Shown: piece after piece, positions 1 through 10,728 of the stretch
Position numbering within the stretch: the stretch's first letter is position 1
Layout of the letters: the number at the start of each line of letters is the position of its first letter
Source: Phycisphaerales bacterium
Lineage (GTDB): Bacteria > Planctomycetota > Phycisphaerae > Sedimentisphaerales > Anaerobacaceae
Direction: 5' to 3'
NCBI GenBank assembly: GCA_003170415.1
Contig: PMZJ01000033.1
Span: forward strand, 43,963 to 107,962
DNA: 64,000 nucleotides
Made by a program: the position numbers and the translations under genes
Notes under the pieces: model-generated
What the model saw: only the letters and a program-made list of their open reading frames with translations
The model's database searches: none
What the model was told of the DNA's origin: nothing

Positions 1-185
1 AGGGCGTTGTTTGCGTCTTCGAGCTGAACCATAAGTTCCGCCGCGTATGCGTTGGCTGTCGCGACGCCTTTTGTCTGCCGTTGGAGCCCTTCATTTTCCT
101 GACGCAGTTGCTCGTTTTCCGCTTGTAGTGATTTGAGCGTCTCCTCGAAGTCACAAACGTTTAATTGCTTGTCTGTCTTGTTCAT
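1..185 (-). CDS. N-terminal fragment of a coiled-coil protein, cut by the window edge
   Basis: Reverse-strand reading from ATG at 185: MNKTDKQLNVCDFEETLKSLQAENEQLRQENEGLQRQTKGVATANAYAAELMVQLEDANNA; open to window edge; heptad-like Leu/Glu pattern. Confidence 0.6.
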   Translation of the reverse strand, partial: MNKTDKQLNVCDFEETLKSLQAENEQLRQENEGLQRQTKGVATANAYAAELMVQLEDANNA

Positions 186-213
186 AAGCTATTGTCCTAT
201 CTTCGGGTCTTGG

Positions 214-612
214 TCAGAACACCACCGTGGAAACCCTGTCGTTGCACGTTGCCAAGACCAGTTCCGACAGTCCGGCTGATGGCAGCTTGGCATAACGTTT
301 TTTGGCTTTTTGCCGTGTAATACAGGCATTGTTCGCACACGTCGAACATACGCTTATAGCAGCGCCGTTTTTAGTCAGGATACTCATATATTCCGATATC
401 GGACTAAAACCATTCACACTTTTCCTGGCGGCTGGCTCGTTCTTTACAATCCATGCAACCCCATCGAGTGTCAGGATAACCTTTACCCTTATATTCGAAA
501 CCACGGCTGAAACGCCAAACGCAAAACCCAGAACTGCTCGGCCAAGGTCCTTGGGGCCTGACGCTATTATTACCTGCAAATCGAGCTGCTTTTTATTTTT
601 CATTCTTTCCAT
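214..612 (-). CDS. DsrE-family protein
   Basis: 132 aa; small DsrE-like pattern (GVAWI, SEYMSILTKNGAAISVCSTCA); directly downstream of DsrE2-like and TusA-like genes. Confidence 0.65.
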   Translation of the reverse strand: MERMKNKKQLDLQVIIASGPKDLGRAVLGFAFGVSAVVSNIRVKVILTLDGVAWIVKNEPAARKSVNGFSPISEYMSILTKNGAAISVCSTCANNACITRQKAKKRYAKLPSAGLSELVLATCNDRVSTVVF

Positions 613-614
613 CC

Positions 615-1235
615 CTATATGAAAAGCGTTATTTTCGAATCTTTCGCGTCTGCCAGATACGTCGTCACGCCGCCGTAGTCCAACCCATCTATCATCTCTT
701 CTTTAGTTATGCCCATAACGTCCATCGACATCTGGCAGGCAATCATCCGGACGTCCATTTCTCTTGCGAGGTTCATTAGCTCGGGCAAGGTCGAAATGTG
801 TTTCTTTTTCATTGCATATTTGAAGAAAGCCGGCCCCATACCCATCAGGTTCATCTTCGACGTCGTCATCTTATCAGAGCCCGAAGGCAGCATCAGGGCC
901 ATAAGCTTCTCTGCGATTGGCTTGTTTCTAAAGACGGTTTTTTTCTTCAGTACCACCAGTCCCCAGAACGCAAAATACATCGAGACCTTCATGCCCATCA
1001 ACGCCGCGCCGGTTGCTATTACAAACGACGCCAATAGTTTGTCCATGTCGCCGCTGAAGACAACAAGGGTAGCGCGGTTGCTGGTCACGGTTGTGTCCGG
1101 GCGTTCCTCTTTGCACACGGCCTGCTCGTCCTTCTGCCTGCCTGCCTCCATTTGTTTCGCGACTTTTGCAGTTACGATTTTGTCGATGTAACTGAGCAGG
1201 GCAGGGTCGATTGCTACTGTCTGAGAGTTTGTCAT
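615..1235 (-). CDS. DsrE/DsrF/DrsH-like (DsrE2-type) protein
   Basis: 206 aa; LVVFSGDMDKLLASFVIATGAALMGMKVSMYFAFWGL and C-terminal MIACQMSMDVMGI typical of DsrE2-type proteins. Confidence 0.75.
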   Translation of the reverse strand: MTNSQTVAIDPALLSYIDKIVTAKVAKQMEAGRQKDEQAVCKEERPDTTVTSNRATLVVFSGDMDKLLASFVIATGAALMGMKVSMYFAFWGLVVLKKKTVFRNKPIAEKLMALMLPSGSDKMTTSKMNLMGMGPAFFKYAMKKKHISTLPELMNLAREMDVRMIACQMSMDVMGITKEEMIDGLDYGGVTTYLADAKDSKITLFI

Positions 1236-1468
1236 TATTTTGCCACCTGGCCCTTTCTGATTAGCGCCCGCTGAACCGGGCTGTTGCTGAATTCTACCAG
1301 TTCATGGCCCATTTGTCGTACCCATGCCTTTATGTCCGCCTCGAAAGCGGGGTCTGTTGCCTCGACCTCCAGTATTTCGCCCGCCGACATATTCTTCATT
1401 GTCTGACTTATCCTGACGACAGGCATCGGACAGTTAAGCTTCTTGCAGTCCAGTAACTTGTTCGCCAT
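1235..1468 (-). CDS. TusA-family sulfurtransferase
   Basis: 77 aa; LDCKKLNCPMPVVRISQTMKNMSAGEILEVEATDPAFEADIKAW contains the TusA CPxP motif. Confidence 0.9.
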   Translation of the reverse strand: MANKLLDCKKLNCPMPVVRISQTMKNMSAGEILEVEATDPAFEADIKAWVRQMGHELVEFSNSPVQRALIRKGQVAK

Positions 1469-1515
1469 TTTTATTCTCCTGCTGTTTTCAAAATATGCTT
1501 CTGCAAATCCGGCGT

Positions 1516-2718
1516 TTAGAACATATATGAAATACCGACGTCTATTGAATACTGCGACATTTTCGTGTTAGCGCTGTCGATATACTGGGCGGAATTTTTG
1601 GTATCGAAAGAAACCTTGGGCGCATACACAAATCCGATGTTTAAGACCAGGTTCTTTTTCAGCATTATTCCTGTCCCACCCGTGATGTGATGTTCGGCAA
1701 TTGCCGGGAAAGAGATGTTCTCGAATGCCCGGCTCGAATCGAGAGGGTTTTTCCCATAGTTATAGCCGGCACGCAACTTTACTTTCTCGTTGAGGTCGTA
1801 TTCAATGCCGACCTTATACACGTATTGCTCATTCCAATTCATATTCCAGGGTGCTGCTCCGCTGTTGTTCTCGGTATATTCCGGTTTGTTCTTTCCCATT
1901 GTCTGAGGCCAGTCAATCCAGGCCACGTCAAAAGCTGCGCGAAATTTATCTGTGGGCCTTATACCCAGGCCGGCCGTGATGTTTTGCGGCTGGTCTAAGC
2001 TGAGCTTGTCTTTGCCGCCTGTTGTATTAAATGAAAAATCAGAAAAGTTCTGTTTGCTCTCGTATGCCAGCCCGACTGATATCTTATCCGTTGCTTTGTA
2101 TAATGCCCCTGTCGTAAACCCGATACCGTATGCCTGACCGTTATTGTGAGAAACCTGTGACGGCGGCCCGGCTTCGTATTCCATCATCGCATAATCCAGG
2201 TTCAAAGCGAAACCAAGTGATAATCTCTCGTCGAGTCGCCGCGATATCGCCGGTGCGATTTTCATAAATTTGTAGTCGGTGCGTGTTACGTTATTATAGA
2301 GGTTGCTTTTGTAATCGACGCCCATTCCGCAGACGCCCGAAACGCCTATGCCGATTGCTGTTTTTTCATCCAGCGGCCCGGCCAGTCCCATCGTCGGCAT
2401 AATGCAGAGGCCTAAGTCGGAGGAAATCGTAGAGTTGTCGTGTGTAACCATCCCGGCGCTGCTGTGGGCTTTATAACTGACGTCCGGCGAAAAGCAAGTT
2501 GCGCTTATGTCAAACCGCATGGGCAATTCCGATAAGCCGGCCGGGTTCGTTATCGCTGTGGCGGTATCCAGCGGCAAACCCACGCTTGCCCCTCCCATCG
2601 AGTTTTGTATGGGGCCTATGCCTATCATTTTCATACCGTTTGTCGCGTATGCAGGACCGGCGAGTGCCAGGGCCACCACTGCCAAGGCCGAAAACGTTTT
2701 GTAAATAGATGTGCGCAT
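1516..2718 (-). CDS. OmpP1/FadL/TodX-family outer membrane transporter
   Basis: Signal peptide MRTSIYKTFSALAVVALALAGPAYATNG, then GAGPIQ-like NSMGGASVGLPLDTATAITNPAGLSELP; C-terminal aromatic SYMF; start trimmed to the MRTS methionine. Confidence 0.85.
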   Translation of the reverse strand: MRTSIYKTFSALAVVALALAGPAYATNGMKMIGIGPIQNSMGGASVGLPLDTATAITNPAGLSELPMRFDISATCFSPDVSYKAHSSAGMVTHDNSTISSDLGLCIMPTMGLAGPLDEKTAIGIGVSGVCGMGVDYKSNLYNNVTRTDYKFMKIAPAISRRLDERLSLGFALNLDYAMMEYEAGPPSQVSHNNGQAYGIGFTTGALYKATDKISVGLAYESKQNFSDFSFNTTGGKDKLSLDQPQNITAGLGIRPTDKFRAAFDVAWIDWPQTMGKNKPEYTENNSGAAPWNMNWNEQYVYKVGIEYDLNEKVKLRAGYNYGKNPLDSSRAFENISFPAIAEHHITGGTGIMLKKNLVLNIGFVYAPKVSFDTKNSAQYIDSANTKMSQYSIDVGISYMF

Positions 2719-3002
2719 TTTCTTTTTTTGTCCCCCCTGTGCACCGTTTTTTGCCGGTGCTGGACATACCATATACAGGCGGATATTTTATTCGACCATA
2801 TTCCTACTTTGCCTTAGTGGATTACCCTGTTACAAGTGGCGAACAAGTAACGTCCTAAAAATATGCGGTTTTGGTGATAAGTTCTTAATCCTGTGGGACG
2901 ATTTCTTATGGGGATGTATTGCAAAAAGACGAATATGACCGTATAAGCTACCTCTTTATGGTTGCGGCAGGTGCTGTTTGTCGTACTATGGGAGTAAAGG
3001 TT

Positions 3003-3743
3003 ATGACTAAAAAAACCGGTAATAAAGTAACTCGCGATTGGTTCAGGGGCTGGTCAAATGAATATGACCGGACTTTGGGACGACTTAAGTTTCATCGTAA
3101 CCTGCTGGATATGATGGTGAAAAATTCCGCGGTCAAAAGTAATGATAAGGTGCTGGATATCGGCTGCGGAACGGGGCTTCTTAGTTTGAAATTTCTCAAG
3201 GCATCAAACTGCTTTATTACAGCGGTCGATAATTCGAAAGAAATGATGGCGGTTTTTGAGGATAAAATCAGACGACTGGGAATAGATAAGCAGGTCGTTT
3301 GTAAATTGATGGATGCGGATTCGTTGAAGTTTCAGGATAACACTTTTGATGTAGTGGCATCTTCAGTGACCCTTCATCATCTTAAGGAAAAATTGAGCGT
3401 CTTGAAGAAAATACGCGGTATTCTTAAACCTGGCGGCAGTTTAATAATCGGCGATGTTGATATGGATTCCACCGGCAGCCACGCGGACATTAACAGGTTT
3501 AAGCGTATCATCAGGGTATTGGAGCAGGAATGGATTTCTGCTTTGAAGGATGGGGGCGTGAATGCGTTCGTAAAAATGTTCGATAACGGCAAAAAGCATA
3601 TCCTCAATCAGGGCGAATACTGTATCTCTCTTAAGCAGTGGGCGGATGTCTGCAAAAAAGCCGGTTTCCATAAAATTATCATCAAAAGAATTCCGCGTTA
3701 CAAATGTTTCGGCATTGTTGTCGCCCGAAAAGAGGCGGTTTAA
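3003..3743 (+). CDS. Class I SAM-dependent methyltransferase
   Basis: VLDIGCGTGLLSLKF (motif I), DVVASSVTLHHL, LKPGGSLIIGD; start at ATG 3003 with GGGAGTAAAGG upstream. Confidence 0.85.
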   Translation: MTKKTGNKVTRDWFRGWSNEYDRTLGRLKFHRNLLDMMVKNSAVKSNDKVLDIGCGTGLLSLKFLKASNCFITAVDNSKEMMAVFEDKIRRLGIDKQVVCKLMDADSLKFQDNTFDVVASSVTLHHLKEKLSVLKKIRGILKPGGSLIIGDVDMDSTGSHADINRFKRIIRVLEQEWISALKDGGVNAFVKMFDNGKKHILNQGEYCISLKQWADVCKKAGFHKIIIKRIPRYKCFGIVVARKEAV

Positions 3744-3753
3744 TTCTTAATAG

Positions 3754-6917
<3,164 letters not shown>

Positions 6918-6921
6918 TAAA

Positions 6922-8310
6922 TCATTCCAGCAGTTTTTTACTCCTGAGGAGATGATGGTAATGCTGCGCAAACCGATGTGCCTCGTCGCGGACATATTGC
7001 AGCAGCTTCAACGCCGGTGAATGTCTCGGCAGCTTCAATGGCCTTCTGCTTCCCTGTAAATAAAGTTCCTCTTCTCGCTTGGCAATCGAAGCTATTCTTA
7101 AATTCTTTATAAATTCTCTGTGTCCTCTGTGCTCTCTGTGGCTAAAAATCTCTTTATCCTCTGTGGCGAATAACTCTTGCATCGCATTTTCAGCGGCGTG
7201 CAATTGCCCTAATCCGCCGTCAATCAATATCAAATCAGGCCAAAGCTCCTCGCCAACAAGCGCGTATTTGTATCTGCGTCTGACCACTTCCGCAATCATC
7301 GCGTAATCATCGCTTCCCTCGACCGTCTTAATTTTGAATCGCCGATACCCCGCCTTGAATGGCCTGCCGTCGATAAATTTCACCAATGACCCAACCGCCT
7401 CTTTGCCGCCGATGTTCGCTATATCAATCCCCTCGATGATTCTTATTGGGTTTGGCGCATCTAAAATCTTTTGCAGTTTCACTAATGCCTCAGTTGGTTC
7501 CGCAGCGAAAACTTCCGGCTGAACGTCCTCATCCGGCTCACCTCGCTCGTCTAATTTCCCAATCAGCCGAATCCGGTCGCGAAGCATCCCCGCCTTCTCG
7601 TAATCCATCCCCGCCGATGCCTCTTCCATCTCATTTTTAAGCTGCCGCAGCACCGTTGACCGTTTCGATTGCAGGAACTTAATCAAATCCCTGATAATCG
7701 TTTTATATTCCGCCTTCTCGATTCTCGCCCCGCAGGGCGCGACGCACTGATTTATGCTGTGGAGGATACACGGCCTGAAAAATCTGCGTTTGTCATTCCT
7801 GGCTTCGATTTCAAGTTTGCAGCTTCTGAATTTGAATATCTTTTGCAGCTCCACGAATACCGCCCGCAAATCCTTTGCGCTTGCGAATGGCCCAAAGAGG
7901 CGACTGCCCTTCGCCCGTGGCTTGCGCGTTATATATACGCCCGGAAAATCATCGCCCGTCGTAATTTCTAAATACGGAAACGTCTTGTCATCAAGGAGGT
8001 CGGAATTATACGCCGGCTGGATGTCCTTTATCAGCCGGGCCTCTTTGAGCATTGCGTCAACTTCGGTTTCGGTCTCGATATAATCGACTGTCTGGACCTT
8101 ATTGAGCATCTCGACGATTTTTGGCCCGCGAGATTCCATTATGTCGCTGGCTGGTTGGAAGTAGCTCGCCACACGCGACCGCAGGTTCTTCGCCTTGCCG
8201 ATATACAAGACCTCATCCTTTGGCCCTTTCATAAAATACAACCCCGGTCCCGTCGGGAAGCTCTGTATCTGCTCGCGTACTGATTTCATATCACTCATAC
8301 TTTTAACCAT
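6922..8310 (-). CDS. uvrC: UvrC-like excinuclease subunit, short C-terminus
   Basis: GIY-YIG (PGLYFMKGPKDEVLYIGKAKNLRSRVASYF), UVR motif, RNase H-like region (LILIDGGLGQL), RDEAHRFAQHYHH; ends soon after, without a recognizable HhH; internal repeat-derived segment EIFSHREHRGHREFIKN. Confidence 0.85.
   Translation of the reverse strand: MVKSMSDMKSVREQIQSFPTGPGLYFMKGPKDEVLYIGKAKNLRSRVASYFQPASDIMESRGPKIVEMLNKVQTVDYIETETEVDAMLKEARLIKDIQPAYNSDLLDDKTFPYLEITTGDDFPGVYITRKPRAKGSRLFGPFASAKDLRAVFVELQKIFKFRSCKLEIEARNDKRRFFRPCILHSINQCVAPCGARIEKAEYKTIIRDLIKFLQSKRSTVLRQLKNEMEEASAGMDYEKAGMLRDRIRLIGKLDERGEPDEDVQPEVFAAEPTEALVKLQKILDAPNPIRIIEGIDIANIGGKEAVGSLVKFIDGRPFKAGYRRFKIKTVEGSDDYAMIAEVVRRRYKYALVGEELWPDLILIDGGLGQLHAAENAMQELFATEDKEIFSHREHRGHREFIKNLRIASIAKREEELYLQGSRRPLKLPRHSPALKLLQYVRDEAHRFAQHYHHLLRSKKLLE
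7114..7143. repeat. Dispersed repeat copy inside the uvrC-like CDS
   Basis: TTCTCTGTGTCCTCTGTGCTCTCTGTGGCT, identical over 30 nt to 23785-23814 upstream of argS. Confidence 0.9.
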
Positions 8311-8323
8311 TGTAATGCCCTTG

Positions 8324-8349
8324 TCATTCTCGCGGAAGCGGGAATCCAG
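8324..8349 (+). repeat. Short palindromic dispersed repeat (TCATTCYYGC-loop-GCRGGAATCC type)
   Basis: TCATTCTCGCGGAAGCGGGAATCCAG; stem ATTCTCGC/GCGGGAAT with GGAA loop; related inverted copy at 12975-12998. Confidence 0.75.
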
Positions 8350-8828
8350 TTGCTACGCCGGAGGCGAGCATAAGAGGTGATAATGCTATTATAAGGAATT
8401 TTTTAGTTGCCCCTACTTGCCCCTTGTTGCCCCTCGTTTTTGTGTGTGGGGGTAGAGGGGCAAGTTGGTTTTTAACCTGAAAAATGGGTCCCATGTACTA
8501 CGCCCCCGGCCAAAAACATGCTGGGGCAGGCAAGTTAGCAGCACTCGGGGATCTTCGCTTCCTCCTACGCTGAAGCTTCGGAGGACAGGTCGCTACGAAG
8601 GGGCAAGTTACCTAAATTAACCCTCCGTCGCACTTCGTGCTATGGAGGGCAGGCATTTTTTACCGCGGAGGACGCAGAGGCCGCAGAGATATTGCAACCA
8701 CGGATTGCGCGGATTCTCACGGATTTTTTTAGACACAGATTCACACTGATTTACACTGCTTTTTTGCCACCGAGTTCACAGAGAACACAGAGAATTTCTA
8801 ACCACAGATTTGACACAGATTAACACAG

Positions 8829-8954
8829 TTTATATCAGCCATTGAGGCATATTCGCAACGGTCATTTCTCGATACTCGTATCTGTGAATGCCCGCTCCTC
8901 ATCTGCCGGGCAACTTTGTTGCCCACACCTTAGGTGTTCATAGGCTGACATAAA
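8829..8954. mobile_element. MITE-like element, copy A (126 bp, 12-bp terminal inverted repeats)
   Basis: Left end TTTATATCAGCC, right end GGCTGACATAAA; internal hairpins GGGCAAC-TTT-GTTGCCC and CACCTTAGGTG. Confidence 0.55.
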
Positions 8955-9126
8955 ACACAGATTTTTAAGCCGGGCAAAGACACGGATTTTATTACAGCGT
9001 ACAGCGGATAGTGGGTAGCGGGCAGTAAAACAAAAACGAGGTTTTCTTGGACGCTGATTACGCGGATTACGCTGTTTTTTTAGACGCAGAGATTTTAGAC
9101 ACAGTTCTTTGCCACTGATTACACTG

Positions 9127-9249
9127 TTTATGTCAGCCGGGGCGTAATCGACAAGACCTTTGCTCTAAATATGATTTATGCGCAAGGCCATTGTCTCTTC
9201 CGCCGGGCAACTTCGTTGCCATACCTCAGGTATTACCGGCTGATATAAA
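9127..9249. mobile_element. MITE-like element, copy B (123 bp, 12-bp terminal inverted repeats)
   Basis: Left end TTTATGTCAGCC, right end GGCTGATATAAA; internal hairpins GGGCAAC-TTC-GTTGCC and TACCTCAGGTA. Confidence 0.55.
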
Positions 9250-9451
9250 ACACAGATTCGGCCTTCATAATATAAAGCCGAGCAAAAGACACAGATTTAT
9301 TTTAGACGCAGATTAACGCTGATTTACGCTGTTTTTTTAGACACGGATTAACACGGACTTGTCCGCCGAAGGTGGATTAACACTGCTCGACTGTTCAACT
9401 TTTCTAATATCTCGCGCAGCGAGGGGCGGGAAAAAACGGTTGCTGTCCCCA

Positions 9452-10021
9452 TTATTCCTTCATTTCAGGATTATTTTTCGTCTTGTCAAATATCTGATTT
9501 ATGAAGTCAGCACATATACGAAGATTCATTGCCGATGCATCGTATAGCATTGTGCTACCGTGAGCCCAATTATTTCTGAGGCTTGATATTAGTTTCGGCA
9601 AACTTTCAACGTAGCAAGTCGATTCTAAGTTTGTCAGTTTTGCCCTGATATGGGAAAAATGCTTGTCTTTGATAAGGCCTTGCTTCACAGATATTCCAAT
9701 CAAATGAAAAAGAGATGTTCTTGTATTTTGTTTTTTTAGTTTTACCCTCAATGCCATTTCCAGCGTAGAAAAGGTTTTCATGTCAGCAATATTATGAAAC
9801 GGATAACAAAACCACGAATACAATGATATATTTCGTGCAACATTAAACTGACTTCTAACATCTTCTGGAACATCTTCATTCAATTCTATGGACTTTACTA
9901 CCCCATGGAGGTCTTCAAGGCGATATTTCCTTTGCTGACCTGTTTGCCGGTTAATTAATACATAATGCGTATTGCGACTGTCAGGTAAGGTGATTTCTTC
10001 GAGTTTCTTAAGTTCTTCCAT
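9452..10021 (-). CDS. HEPN-like protein with R-x4-H motif
   Basis: 189 aa, alpha-helical-looking; LISSLRNNWAHGSTMLYDASAMNLRICADFINQIF carries RNNWAH (Rx4H); third gene of a tight minus-strand cluster. Confidence 0.55.
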   Translation of the reverse strand: MEELKKLEEITLPDSRNTHYVLINRQTGQQRKYRLEDLHGVVKSIELNEDVPEDVRSQFNVARNISLYSWFCYPFHNIADMKTFSTLEMALRVKLKKQNTRTSLFHLIGISVKQGLIKDKHFSHIRAKLTNLESTCYVESLPKLISSLRNNWAHGSTMLYDASAMNLRICADFINQIFDKTKNNPEMKE

Positions 10022-10047
10022 ATTTCTTGTCGAGCAGATACGGTTGC

Positions 10048-10710
10048 TTACTTTTTCCCATCACGTTTATCAATTTGTTCTTTGGCTGAATCGGGAAGCT
10101 GCGAAAACATGGCATCTACTTTACCTGGCATTGAGACCATATAATCTGTGATTAAATTTAATAAGATGAATAGTTTTCCTGCCACTTCAGTATCATCGAC
10201 ATCGATTTGCCCGGGATGCACTGCGTTGTTGCCAATGACTCTCACGATATCAAGTGATTTCTGGATTTGTTCGGGTAGGCCTTTCTTGACAAGCCCCTTG
10301 ATGTCCTCATTGATATCTTTTCCTTTACCACCCAGATCAACACAAAGTTTTTGGATTGCCAATCGAAGCAACGCAGCAGCACCTCTCGGAGATTGAGTAT
10401 AAATGTTCGCTGCTTCTTCGTAATCATCTTTTACATCTTTTGGCATATCAGGATTTGGAGCTGGGGCATTCCCCCGATTTGGATAAACCATTTGTTCATA
10501 ATACCAAAGACATATTTTCCCACAGTGCTCACATTGGCTGTACCTTATAGAACAAAGGCTATCAAATGCAATCCCCTCACCAAACCAATTTCTTACCATA
10601 AATTCACGTATTTGTTCGTGATTAGAATAGTAATGATGTTGTCTTGCTAATACACCGCAATGGGGACAGGTAAAAGCTCTAAGGCCGCTTTGAGGTGCTA
10701 CATATTTCAT
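10048..10710 (-). CDS. DUF4145 (HEPN-like) domain protein
   Basis: N-terminal Zn-ribbon (CPHCGV ... CEHCGKICLWYY), AAALLRLAIQKLCVDLGGKGKDINEDIKGLVKKGLPEQIQKSLDIVRVIGNNAVHPGQID. Confidence 0.75.
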   Translation of the reverse strand: MKYVAPQSGLRAFTCPHCGVLARQHHYYSNHEQIREFMVRNWFGEGIAFDSLCSIRYSQCEHCGKICLWYYEQMVYPNRGNAPAPNPDMPKDVKDDYEEAANIYTQSPRGAAALLRLAIQKLCVDLGGKGKDINEDIKGLVKKGLPEQIQKSLDIVRVIGNNAVHPGQIDVDDTEVAGKLFILLNLITDYMVSMPGKVDAMFSQLPDSAKEQIDKRDGKK

Positions 10711-10728
10711 TAATCATCTCCTTGACTT

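Larger units (their letters stand above)
8640..9410. repeat. Repeat-rich non-coding segment built of (A)CACGGATTAACAC / ACACAGATT / CACAGAGAACACAGAG type degenerate repeats
   Basis: Many variants of ACACRGATTNACACNGATTTACACTG; no convincing ORF; same family at 23723-23814. Confidence 0.85.

Noticed and set aside
8640-9410. Possible CRISPR array
   Set aside because: Repeats are short, degenerate and irregularly spaced, with no constant repeat/spacer lengths and no cas genes nearby.
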